The notes below the pieces were generated by a model, which worked only from the letters and a program-made list of their open reading frames with translations, did no database searches and was not told the DNA's origin. From the NCBI RefSeq assembly GCF_047303325.1, contig NZ_JBKBEX010000025.1, forward strand, positions 11,469-75,468: a stretch of DNA of 64,000 nt. Reading direction: 5' to 3'. The position numbers and the translations under genes are program-made. The stretch is from Polaromonas sp047303325. Its GTDB lineage: Bacteria; Pseudomonadota; Gammaproteobacteria; Burkholderiales; Burkholderiaceae_C. This document shows positions 36,810 to 44,844 of this stretch, in pieces; the first letter of the stretch is position 1; the number at the start of each line of letters is the position of its first letter.

Positions 36810-38093
36810 ATGAGCGCAATTGTTGATATCGTCGGCCGCGAAATTCTCGACAGCCGTGGCAACCCTACCGTTGAATGCGACGTGCTGCTGGAGTCCGGCG
36901 TCATGGGCCGGGCGGCCGTCCCCTCCGGCGCCTCCACCGGCTCGCGCGAAGCGATTGAGCTGCGCGACGGCGACAAGTCGCGCTACCTCGGCAAGGGCGT
37001 GCTCAAAGCGGTCGAGCACATCAACACCGAAATCTCCGAAGCCGTGCTGGGCCTGGACGCCAGCGAACAGGCCTTCCTGGACCGCACGCTGATCGACCTG
37101 GACGGCACCGACAACAAATCGCGCCTGGGCGCCAACGCCACGCTGGCCGTCAGCATGGCCGTGGCCCGTGCCGCCGCCGAAGAGGCCGGCCTGCCCCTGT
37201 ACCGCTATTTCGGCGGCAGCGGCGCCATGCAAATGCCCGTGCCCATGATGAACGTGGTCAACGGCGGCGCGCACGCCAACAACAACCTGGACCTGCAGGA
37301 ACTGATGATCATCCCCGTGGGTGCACCGAGCTTTCGTGAAGCCGTGCGTTATGGCGCGGAAGTCTTCCACGCGCTCAAGAAAATCCTGCACGACAAGGGC
37401 ATGAGCGTGGCCGTCGGCGATGAAGGCGGCTTCGCCCCCAACGTGCCCAGCCACGAAGCGGCCATCCAGATGATTCTGGAAGCCATTTCCGCGGCAGGTT
37501 ATGTGGCCGGCGAGCAGATCGCCCTGGGCCTGGACTGCGCGGCTTCCGAGTTCTACAAGGACGGCAAGTACGTGCTGTCCGGCGAAGGCCTGAGCCTCTC
37601 CGCCGAAGAATGGACCAACATCCTGGCCACCTGGGTCGACAAATACCCCATCATCAGCATCGAGGACGGCATGGCCGAGGGCGACTGGGACGGCTGGAAG
37701 ATACTCACCGAGAAGCTCGGCAAAAAAGTGCAGCTGGTCGGTGACGACCTGTTCGTCACCAACACCAAGATCCTCAAGGAAGGCATCGACAAGCACATTG
37801 CCAATTCCATCCTGATCAAGATCAACCAGATCGGCACCCTGACCGAAACCTTCGCCGCCATCGAGATGGCCAAACGCGCCGGCTACACCGCCGTGATCTC
37901 GCACCGCTCCGGCGAAACCGAGGACTCGACCATCGCCGACATCGCCGTGGGCACCAACGCCGGCCAGATCAAGACCGGCTCGCTCTCGCGCTCGGACCGC
38001 ATGGCCAAGTACAACCAGCTGCTGCGCATCGAGGAAGACCTGGGTGACGTCGCCTCCTACCCCGGCCGCGCGGCTTTTTACAACCTGCGTTAA
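36810..38093 (+). CDS. eno: Enolase
   Basis: 427 residues, full-length. It interconverts 2-phosphoglycerate and phosphoenolpyruvate, and also supplies PEP for kdsA upstream. Visible are VGREILDSRGNPTVECDV, GANATLAVSMAVARAAA, VVNGGAHANNNLDLQELMIIP, GDEGGFAPN and the C-terminal SHRSGETEDSTIADIAV. A T-rich leader precedes it, then GAAAGAG as ribosome-binding site. Confidence 0.98.
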   Translation: MSAIVDIVGREILDSRGNPTVECDVLLESGVMGRAAVPSGASTGSREAIELRDGDKSRYLGKGVLKAVEHINTEISEAVLGLDASEQAFLDRTLIDLDGTDNKSRLGANATLAVSMAVARAAAEEAGLPLYRYFGGSGAMQMPVPMMNVVNGGAHANNNLDLQELMIIPVGAPSFREAVRYGAEVFHALKKILHDKGMSVAVGDEGGFAPNVPSHEAAIQMILEAISAAGYVAGEQIALGLDCAASEFYKDGKYVLSGEGLSLSAEEWTNILATWVDKYPIISIEDGMAEGDWDGWKILTEKLGKKVQLVGDDLFVTNTKILKEGIDKHIANSILIKINQIGTLTETFAAIEMAKRAGYTAVISHRSGETEDSTIADIAVGTNAGQIKTGSLSRSDRMAKYNQLLRIEEDLGDVASYPGRAAFYNLR

Positions 38094-38108
38094 CCGCACG
38101 CGCCGCAC

Positions 38109-38384
38109 GTGGGAAACCGACTCGTCCCTGCCGTCCTGATTGCGCTGCTGGTCATACTCCATGCGCAACTCTGGGTGGGCCGGGGCAGCGTTCCCAGCGT
38201 GCGCGAAATGCAGCACCGGCTGACCGAGCAACAGGCCAAAAACGCCCAGGCCCAGGCCGCCAACGACCAGCTCACGGCGGAAGTCAGGGACTTGAAGGAA
38301 GGCCTGGAAATGGTCGAGGAAAAGGCCCGCAGCGAGCTGGGCATGGTCAAGCCCAATGAAATCTTCGTGCAGGTCACCAAGTAG
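38109..38384 (+). CDS. ftsB: Cell division protein FtsB
   Basis: 91 residues from a GTG 15 bases after eno. One N-terminal transmembrane helix (LVPAVLIALLVILHAQLWV) is followed by a coiled coil (~30-70) and the conserved ARSELGMVKPNEIFVQV. FtsB joins FtsL and FtsQ in the divisome. The eno-ftsB pairing is conserved in proteobacteria. Confidence 0.93.
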   Translation: MGNRLVPAVLIALLVILHAQLWVGRGSVPSVREMQHRLTEQQAKNAQAQAANDQLTAEVRDLKEGLEMVEEKARSELGMVKPNEIFVQVTK

Positions 38385-38423
38385 ACCTGGGCAGGCTTGG
38401 CCGGTGCGCTTGACGGATTGACC

Positions 38424-38888
38424 GTGCTGAAAATCGCCGTCACCGGCGCCCCTTCGACCGGAAAACACCAGTTGGCCTCCGACTTGGACCGCGCCCTCAA
38501 GGACGCGAGCCGGGATGCGCAGGTGGCCGTGACGGACCCGTCCGTGCCTTCAGGCGGCGCAGCCGGCCATACCGACCATGCCCGCTATGGCCTGACGCTG
38601 CTGTGCGGGCTGGAGTCGGCCGAAGCGGCCCGGCAGGCTGCCGACCAGTCCATACGGTCGGCCCTGGCCGCCGCCGGCACGGCTTACTGCGTGCTCTATG
38701 GAAGTGCCCCGCAACGCCTGGAGCAGGCGCTGGGCGCCGTCGAACGCCTGCTGCCGGGGTCACCGCTGCGGAAACAGGCACAGGCCGGCAGGAGCAAGGC
38801 CTGGGTGTGGGTCTGCGACAAATGCAGCGACCCGGTCTGCGAACACCGCCTGCTGAGCGACCTGCTGGCGCAGCGCGCCGCTTATTGA
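38424..38888 (+). CDS. Small P-loop-like hypothetical protein with Cys-rich tail
   Basis: 154 residues from a GTG at 38424 (LKIAVTGAPSTGKHQLASDL); an upstream start at 38397 is possible. The start is like a Walker A loop, GAPSTGKH, but with His in place of Ser/Thr after the lysine. The rest is Ala-rich, and the C-terminus carries CDKCSDPVCEH, a possible metal site. It follows ftsB by 39 bases and its end overlaps the convergent hslO by seven bases. Function unknown. Confidence 0.75.
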   Translation: MLKIAVTGAPSTGKHQLASDLDRALKDASRDAQVAVTDPSVPSGGAAGHTDHARYGLTLLCGLESAEAARQAADQSIRSALAAAGTAYCVLYGSAPQRLEQALGAVERLLPGSPLRKQAQAGRSKAWVWVCDKCSDPVCEHRLLSDLLAQRAAY

Positions 38889-39850
38889 ACCGTCGAGGTC
38901 GGCGGCTGCTGGTTGGTCTGGCTGGTAAAGAGTTGCGCCGCGTCGACCGGATCGAACTCATACTGCGCGCCGCAAAACTCGCAGTCGACCGCCACCTTGC
39001 CGCGCTCGGAAATAATGCTCTCGATTTCGTCGGCACCCAGGCTGCGCAGCATGCTGCCCACGCGCTCGCGCGAGCAACTGCAGGCAAAGCTGGGCGTTGC
39101 CGGCTCAAAGCGCGTGACCTGCTCTTCCCAGAACAGTCGGCGCAAAATGGTGTCGGCATCCAGGCCCAACAGCTCTTCGCGCTTGAGCGTGCCGGCCAGC
39201 ATCGCAATGCGCTTATAGTCCTCATTGACGCCTATCTGGTCTTCGTTGGCGTCGCGGTCTATCTGGCCTTCGAGGTTGCCCTGGCCCTTGACCGGCAGGC
39301 GCTGGATCAGCAGGCCCGCGGCAACATTGCCGTCGGCCGCCAGGATCAGCTTGGTGTCCAGCTGCTCGCTTTGCAGCATGTAGTGCTCAAGCACCTCGGC
39401 GAGGTTTTCGATCTTCTCGCGTTGGTCACCGTACAGCGGCACCACACCCTGGTAGGCCTGCTGGCCCGGCAGCTTGTCTTTCGGGTCCAGGGTGATCGCA
39501 CAACGCCCCTGGTTGTTCACGTTGACCAGCTGGCTCAGCGAGCTGCCCGGGTCCACCGTGCCCGTCACCGTGGCGGTGGCGCGCAGGCTCAGGTTGGGCT
39601 GCACCTCGGCCACGGCCAGCTTGACCGGTCCGTCGCCGAAAATCTGCAGGATCAGCGAGCCGTTGAACTTGATGTTGCTCTGCATCAGGGCACCGGCCGC
39701 CGTCATTTCCCCCAGCAGGTTCGTAACCTCGGCCGGATAGCCACCGGCCGCTTCACGGCGCTTGAGGATTTCCTGCCAGGAGCCGGTCAGGCGCACCAAC
39801 ATGCCGCGCACGGGCAAACCGTCAAAGATGAATTTATGGAGTTCAGACAT
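38882..39850 (-). CDS. hslO: Redox-regulated chaperone Hsp33
   Basis: 322 residues from the ATG at 39850. Hsp33 is a holdase switched on by oxidation of four zinc-binding cysteines, here CSC in FACSCSRERV and CEFC in VDCEFCGAQY. The start SELHKFIFDGLPVRGMLVRL and ALMQSNIKFNGSLILQIFGDGPVK are typical. It is slightly longer than E. coli Hsp33 because of a Gln/Thr-rich tail. It follows the gamma-carbonic anhydrase gene. Confidence 0.95.
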   Translation of the reverse strand: MSELHKFIFDGLPVRGMLVRLTGSWQEILKRREAAGGYPAEVTNLLGEMTAAGALMQSNIKFNGSLILQIFGDGPVKLAVAEVQPNLSLRATATVTGTVDPGSSLSQLVNVNNQGRCAITLDPKDKLPGQQAYQGVVPLYGDQREKIENLAEVLEHYMLQSEQLDTKLILAADGNVAAGLLIQRLPVKGQGNLEGQIDRDANEDQIGVNEDYKRIAMLAGTLKREELLGLDADTILRRLFWEEQVTRFEPATPSFACSCSRERVGSMLRSLGADEIESIISERGKVAVDCEFCGAQYEFDPVDAAQLFTSQTNQQPPTSTVQ

Positions 39851-39899
39851 AGCGGGAAAAGGGTAAAAGTGGCGGGCCAATAAAAAAAGAAGGTCGGCC

Positions 39900-40424
39900 T
39901 CAGCCCACCTTCTTGAGCCCGGTCTTGTAGCGCCGGGCATTGTCTACATAGTGCTTCGCGCTCATTTTTAAACCCTCGATCTGCTCCGGGGACAGCTGCC
40001 TGACAGCTTTGGCGGGGCTTCCGAGGATCATGGATCCGTCCGGGAACTCCTTGCCTTCCGTGACCAGGGAGCCGGCGCCGACCAGGCAGTTCTTGCCGAT
40101 TTTGGCGCCATTGAGCACCACCGCCTGGATGCCTATCAGCGAGCCGTCGCCGATGGTGCAGCCGTGCAGCATGACCTGGTGGCCGACCGTGACGTTCTCG
40201 CCTATGGTGAGCGGCAGGCCCATGTCGGCATGCAGTACGCTGTTGTCCTGGATGTTGGAGCCCCGGCCCACGGAAATGATCTCGGTGTCGCCCCGTATCA
40301 CCACCCCAAACCAGACGCTGCTGTCCTCGGCCAGTTTCACATTGCCCATCACCTGGGCGTTGTCGGCCACCCAGGCGGATTCATGAACATCGGGGGCCAG
40401 GTTATCCAGTTGGTAGAGGGCCAT
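39900..40424 (-). CDS. Gamma-carbonic anhydrase family protein
   Basis: 174 residues forming a left-handed beta-helix of hexapeptide repeats (VMGNVKLAEDSSVWFGVVIRGD, then IGRGSNIQDNSVLHAD). Three histidines in the usual places (VLHAD, VGHQVMLHG) can bind the metal. YrdA/CaiE-like proteins of this kind often lack strong carbonic anhydrase activity. It is probably co-transcribed with hslO 49 bases downstream. Confidence 0.92.
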   Translation of the reverse strand: MALYQLDNLAPDVHESAWVADNAQVMGNVKLAEDSSVWFGVVIRGDTEIISVGRGSNIQDNSVLHADMGLPLTIGENVTVGHQVMLHGCTIGDGSLIGIQAVVLNGAKIGKNCLVGAGSLVTEGKEFPDGSMILGSPAKAVRQLSPEQIEGLKMSAKHYVDNARRYKTGLKKVG

Positions 40425-40534
40425 GGGTTTTGTACTTTGTGAGGAGGCGGGGTCAAAAAAGCAGGGCCAGCACCCAGCCGGCCCCGATACCCCCGATTGT
40501 AAGGAGCCACTGCCGTATCGCCGACAATCCCCCC

Positions 40535-41347
40535 ATGAGCAGCGCCCCGCCCCCCGCAGAACTGCGCCAGTTGGCGCTGCGGGCGCTGCTGGAAACCGAT
40601 CCCGCGCAAAAGGTGCTGATGGCCCGGCAGACCATGGCGCAGGCGGGCACGCTGACAGTCGAGGCCGGGCTGGAACTCCTGGCCCCGGCCGGCCTGCCCG
40701 GCTGCCCGGAGCGCCCCGAGCTGCGCTCCCACCTGGACGTGCCCAAGCGCTCGCCCTTCACGCGCGAAGGCCTGGCCGCCCTGCTCCATGCCGTGACGCA
40801 CATCGAATTCAACGCGATCAACCTGGCGCTGGACGCGGTCTGGCGCTTTTCCGGCATGCCGCGCACCTACTACCTGGACTGGCTCAAGGTCGCCGCCGAG
40901 GAGGCCGAGCACTTCAGCCTGCTGCGCGCCCAGTTGCAGGCCATGGGCTACGACTATGGCGACTTTCCGGCCCATACCGGCCTCTGGGACATGACACGCA
41001 AGACCGAAGGCGACCTGCTGGCGCGCATGGCCCTGGTGCCGCGCACCCTGGAAGCGCGGGGCCTGGACGCCACCCCGCCCATGCAGGCCAAGCTGCGCAA
41101 GGTCGGCACGCCGGACGCGCTACGGGCCGTGGACATCCTGGACGTGATCCTGCGCGACGAGATCGGCCATGTCGCCATCGGCAACCACTGGTACCGCCAG
41201 CTGTGCGCCCAGCGCGGGCTGGAGCCGGTCGCGACCTACGCCCTGCTGGCCCGCCAGTACGAGGCGCCCCGGCTCAAGGGGCCGCTGAACCTGGATGCCC
41301 GCCGCCGCGCGGGGTTTGACGAGGCGGAACTGGCTTTTCTGGGTTAA
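40535..41347 (+). CDS. DUF455 ferritin-like protein
   Basis: 270 residues from the ATG at 40535. The ferritin-like four-helix core with diiron ligands is seen in AVTHIEFNAINLALDAVWRF, AAEEAEHFSLLRAQLQ and VILRDEIGHVAIGNHWY. The family is related to MiaE-like oxygenases, but the substrate is unknown. It is divergent from the gamma-carbonic anhydrase gene, with a 110-base gap. Confidence 0.9.
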   Translation: MSSAPPPAELRQLALRALLETDPAQKVLMARQTMAQAGTLTVEAGLELLAPAGLPGCPERPELRSHLDVPKRSPFTREGLAALLHAVTHIEFNAINLALDAVWRFSGMPRTYYLDWLKVAAEEAEHFSLLRAQLQAMGYDYGDFPAHTGLWDMTRKTEGDLLARMALVPRTLEARGLDATPPMQAKLRKVGTPDALRAVDILDVILRDEIGHVAIGNHWYRQLCAQRGLEPVATYALLARQYEAPRLKGPLNLDARRRAGFDEAELAFLG

Positions 41348-41448
41348 GAATAAAGTCTCCAAAACGCGGCGAATTCCTACACAAGGACGGCGGCAAGGAT
41401 TTTCGAACGGCGCTAGACTGCGAAACTCTCTTGCAAAGGAGTTTGCGC

Positions 41449-42729
41449 ATGATCCGGCACCTGGTTCCAGATATTCCATCGCAAATGCCGCGCTTGCCCG
41501 CGGACGTGGCCCTTCAGTTGCCCCAGGGCCAGCGCCTGGGCTCGGCCAACGCACCCGTCAAGCTCGCGTTTTCCCATTGGTCCAGCATTGCCCGCCTCAA
41601 GGCCGGCCAGATAGGCGCCCTGGCCGAAGACTATGTCGAGGGCAAGCTCCAGCTTGAGGGCGCGATGCGAGACGTGATGCGCGCGGTCACCAAGCTGCTG
41701 CCCGGCAACCCGGTGCAAAGCGACACAAGCTGGTGGTCCAGCCTGCTGCACCACGCCAAGTCCCTGGCGGCCCACACCCATGCCCGCGATGCGGCGCAGA
41801 TCCAGTTCCACTACGACGTGTCGGACGCCTTTTACGCGCTCTGGCTGGATCCGCGGCGCGTGTACTCCTGTGCCTATTACCGCGATGCCTCCATGAGCCT
41901 GGCCCAGGCGCAGGAAGCCAAGCTCGACCACATCTGCCGCAAGCTCATGCTCAAGCCCGGCGAGCGCTTCCTGGATATAGGCGCTGGCTGGGGTGGCCTG
42001 CTGATGTGGGCCGCCGAGCACTACGGCGTCGACGCCACGGGCATCACCCTGTCGAAAAACCAGCATGCGCACGTGCAGAGGCTGATCGAGGAAAAAGGCC
42101 TGGGCGGGCGCGTGCGCATGGAGCTGCGCGACTACCGCGACCTGCCCGAAGACCAGTCCTTTGACAAAATTTCCTCGGTCGGCATGTTCGAGCATGTGGG
42201 CAAGGCCAAGATGACGGGTTACTTCCAGAAAATCATGCGCCTGCTGGCCCCCGGCGGCCTGGTCATGAACCACGGCATCACGGCCGGCGGGCTGGAAAAC
42301 CGCCAGCTCGGCGCCGGCATGGGCGATTTCATCGAGAAATACATTTTCCCGGGCGGCGAGCTAATGCACGTCAGCGCCGTGCTGGAGCACATGTCGCGCG
42401 CCGGCCTGGAAATGGTGGACACCGAAAACCTGCGCCCGCACTACGCGCGCACGCTGTGGAACTGGTCCGACCGGCTGGAAGCCAGGCTGGACGAGGCGCG
42501 CCAGGTGCTGGCCCAGGACGGCGGACCCGAGCGCGCCGAAAAAACCCTGCGAGCCTACCGGCTCTACCTGGCCGGCAGCGCCATGAGCTTCGAGCAGGGC
42601 TGGATCTCGCTGCACCAGATGCTGGCCGCCAAGCCTTCGGGCGATGTGCACAACACCCCCGTAGCCGGCGCCCAGTCCAGCTACCCCTTCAATCGGGGCT
42701 ATATGTACACCCCCGTCCAGGTGGATTAG
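41449..42729 (+). CDS. Cyclopropane-fatty-acyl-phospholipid synthase family
   Basis: 426 residues from the ATG at 41449 with AAAGGAG seven bases upstream. The SAM-binding core is ERFLDIGAGWGGLLMWAAEHYG with ITLSKNQHAHVQ. HYDVSDAFYALWLDPRRVYSCAYY and YIFPGGELMHVS are CFA-synthase blocks. It would methylate a double bond of membrane phospholipid acyl chains to a cyclopropane. Whether it makes a cyclopropane or another modified acyl chain is not decided. It ends before a dispersed palindromic repeat. Confidence 0.9.
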   Translation: MIRHLVPDIPSQMPRLPADVALQLPQGQRLGSANAPVKLAFSHWSSIARLKAGQIGALAEDYVEGKLQLEGAMRDVMRAVTKLLPGNPVQSDTSWWSSLLHHAKSLAAHTHARDAAQIQFHYDVSDAFYALWLDPRRVYSCAYYRDASMSLAQAQEAKLDHICRKLMLKPGERFLDIGAGWGGLLMWAAEHYGVDATGITLSKNQHAHVQRLIEEKGLGGRVRMELRDYRDLPEDQSFDKISSVGMFEHVGKAKMTGYFQKIMRLLAPGGLVMNHGITAGGLENRQLGAGMGDFIEKYIFPGGELMHVSAVLEHMSRAGLEMVDTENLRPHYARTLWNWSDRLEARLDEARQVLAQDGGPERAEKTLRAYRLYLAGSAMSFEQGWISLHQMLAAKPSGDVHNTPVAGAQSSYPFNRGYMYTPVQVD

Positions 42730-42744
42730 CCCACCCCTGTCCAA

Positions 42745-42820
42745 GCTCACTTCGTGTAGCTTGTTCCCCCCTCTAGGGGGCGGGCGCCAGCGGCCCGGCA
42801 AAGCCGGTTCCGCGGCCCCC
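42745..42820. repeat. Dispersed extragenic palindrome, copy 1
   Basis: Contains CACTTCGTGT, a C5/G5 hairpin (42767-42771 with 42776-42780), and a core (42790-42819) with CCGGC-AAA-GCCGG. The 30-base core is identical to 63830-63859, and the CACT(T/G)CGTGT block and C/G hairpin recur there too. It lies between the converging CFA-like and Bug genes and may act as a terminator. Similar elements are, from memory, common between genes in Comamonadaceae. Confidence 0.75.
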
Positions 42821-42841
42821 CCCACTGGAGGAATACCTCCA

Positions 42842-43831
42842 TCACTGCTCGGCCTTGATGTTCGCGGCTTTGATGATGCGGGCATTGCCGGCCGATTCGG
42901 CGGCGATCTGGCGGGCAAAGTCCGCCGCGCTGCCGCCAGTTGGGACGTTGTCGGCATCGAGCAGCTTCTTGCGCAGCTCGGGCGTGCGTAAAGCCAGGTT
43001 GATCTCAGTGTTGAGTCGCTGCAGCAGTTCCGCCGGTACCTTCGCCGGGGCGAACACCCCAAACAGCGAGCTCAGGTTGGCGGAGGCCAGGCCCAGTTCG
43101 GCAAAGGTCGGCACCTGCGGCAGGGCTTCCACGCGCGCCGGCGCGCCCACCGCGAGCGGGCGCAGTTTGCCAGACTGGATGTGCTGCATCACGGTGCCGC
43201 TGAGGTTGGTCGAAACCAGTTCCACCTGCCCACCCAGCGCGTCGGTGAGCTGCTGGCCGCCGCCCTTGTAGGGCACATGGGTGAATTCCACCTTGGCCCC
43301 GTGACTGACCTGCTCGAGCAGCAGATGGCCCACCGTGGCCAGCCCCGAGGTCGACCAGCGCAGGCTGCCCGGCTTTGCCCTGGCCACGGCCAGCATGTCC
43401 TTGAAATCCTTGCCCGCAAAGGCCGGCGTGGCCAGCAGCACCACGGGCGAATACATCACGCTGGCGACCGGGGCGATGTCGCGGGCCGGGTCATAGGCCT
43501 GCTTGCCCAGGTGCGGGTTCAGAGCCAGCGGGCTGATGGACGAAAACCCGAGGGTGTAGCCGTCGGGCGCGGCCTTGGCCACAGCATCCATGCCTATGCT
43601 GCCGCCCGCGCCAGCGCGGTTTTCAACCACCACCGGCGTGCCCAGCTGGGCGGACAGTTTGTCGGCCAGGGCGCGCGCCACCGCATCGCTGATGCCGCCC
43701 GGCGGGTAGGCCACCACGATGCGCAGCGGGCACGCCGGCCATGCCGGGGCCGGCTGGGCCAGGGCGGTCCCAAGCGGCGATAAAAGCATGAGCAGCGCCG
43801 CCGCGCGGCGCCGTCGAATCAGTCCTGACAT
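42842..43831 (-). CDS. Bug/TctC-family periplasmic solute-binding protein
   Basis: 329 residues from the ATG at 43831, which has TTTGGA about eight bases upstream. A signal peptide (LLMLLSPLGTALAQP) precedes CPLRIVVAYPPGGISDAVA, and VVVENRAGAGGSIGMDAVAKAAPDGYTL and PYKGGGQQLTDALGGQVE are family blocks. It follows xerD by 35 bases on the same strand. No TctA/TctB partners are nearby. Confidence 0.9.
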   Translation of the reverse strand: MSGLIRRRRAAALLMLLSPLGTALAQPAPAWPACPLRIVVAYPPGGISDAVARALADKLSAQLGTPVVVENRAGAGGSIGMDAVAKAAPDGYTLGFSSISPLALNPHLGKQAYDPARDIAPVASVMYSPVVLLATPAFAGKDFKDMLAVARAKPGSLRWSTSGLATVGHLLLEQVSHGAKVEFTHVPYKGGGQQLTDALGGQVELVSTNLSGTVMQHIQSGKLRPLAVGAPARVEALPQVPTFAELGLASANLSSLFGVFAPAKVPAELLQRLNTEINLALRTPELRKKLLDADNVPTGGSAADFARQIAAESAGNARIIKAANIKAEQ

Positions 43832-43866
43832 AACGCATTCCAAAGATGAAGTGTGGGAAAAATTGT

Positions 43867-44769
43867 CTAGCCCCGGGGATGATGCTGCGCATGCAGCGCC
43901 TTGAGCCGCTCGCGCGCCACATGGGTGTAAATCGTGGTGGTGGAAATGTCGGCATGGCCCAGCAGCATCTGCACCGCGCGCAGGTCGGCGCCGTGGTTCA
44001 GCAAATGGGTGGCGAAGGCGTGGCGCAGGGTGTGGGGCGACAGCGGCGAATGGATGCCGGCCAGCTGTGCATATTTTTTCACCAGCATCCAGAACATCAC
44101 GCGGCTCATGCCCTTGCCGTGGCCGGTGACGAACAGGTCGTCGGTCTGCTGCCCGCCGAGGATGGCCGGCCGCGACTCAGCCAGGTAGTTCACGATCCAT
44201 TCCCGTGCCACCTGGCCGAAGGGCACCAGGCGCTCCTTGCTGCCCTTGCCCATGACGCGCAGCACGCCCTCGTTGAGGCTGAGGTGAAAAGTCTTCAGGC
44301 CCACCAGCTCGCTCACGCGCAGGCCGCTGGCATACAGCAGCTCCAGCATGGCGCGGTCGCGCAGCCCCAGCGGCGTGCCTTCATCGGGCGCGGCCAGCAG
44401 GGATTCGACCTGGGCCTCGCTCAGCGTCTTGGGAACCCGCAGCGCCTGTTTGGCCGACTGCAGCTTGAGCGTCGGGTCCGCGTCTATCAGGCGCTCACGC
44501 ATCGCCCAGCGGAAGTAGCGCTTGAACACCGTGAGGCGCCTGTTCGCCGAAGTCGCCTTGGTCGCGGCATGCCGGGCGGAAAAGTAGCTATTGAGATCGC
44601 TCTCGGCCGTGGCGTCCAGCGCGCGCGCGCCCTGCTCCTTTGCGCCCAGCCAGCCGGCGAACAGGGACAGGTCCCGGCGATAGGCCGCCAGCGTGTTTTT
44701 TGAGAGGCCGTCTTCCAGCCACAGCGCATCGATGAACGCGTCTATGCTGGACTGGCTTTGTGCTTGCAT
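43867..44769 (-). CDS. xerD: Site-specific tyrosine recombinase XerD
   Basis: 300 residues from the ATG at 44769, aligning with the E. coli XerD start; an ATG at 44781 is also in frame. Catalytic residues are Arg151 (SGLRVSEL), Lys175 (GKGSKER), His246 and Arg249 (SPHTLRHAF), His272 (LGHAD) and Tyr281 (TTIYTHV). XerC/XerD resolve chromosome dimers at dif. RDLSLFAGW and ATHLLNHGADLRAVQMLLGH identify it as XerD, not a phage integrase. No ribosome-binding site is visible; a terminator lies just upstream. Confidence 0.94.
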   Translation of the reverse strand: MQAQSQSSIDAFIDALWLEDGLSKNTLAAYRRDLSLFAGWLGAKEQGARALDATAESDLNSYFSARHAATKATSANRRLTVFKRYFRWAMRERLIDADPTLKLQSAKQALRVPKTLSEAQVESLLAAPDEGTPLGLRDRAMLELLYASGLRVSELVGLKTFHLSLNEGVLRVMGKGSKERLVPFGQVAREWIVNYLAESRPAILGGQQTDDLFVTGHGKGMSRVMFWMLVKKYAQLAGIHSPLSPHTLRHAFATHLLNHGADLRAVQMLLGHADISTTTIYTHVARERLKALHAQHHPRG

Positions 44770-44784
44770 GGAGGCAACCATAAC

Positions 44785-44819
44785 AAAAAAAGCCGCCGCG
44801 CAATCTCTTGCACGGCGGC
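44785..44819 (-). terminator. Rho-independent terminator behind the Bug gene
   Basis: On the minus strand GCCGCCG (44819-44813) pairs with CGGCGGC (44798-44792) and is followed by a T7 tract (44791-44785). It ends transcription of the Bug gene at 44845. The U-tract ends 3-4 bases before the first xerD ATG. Confidence 0.85.
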
Positions 44820-44844
44820 CTGGCGGGGGATTGAACCCGGCGGC

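Noticed and set aside
43867..44769. Tyrosine recombinase as sign of a mobile element
   Set aside because: Residues and length match housekeeping XerD, and there are no attachment-site repeats, transposases or phage genes around it.
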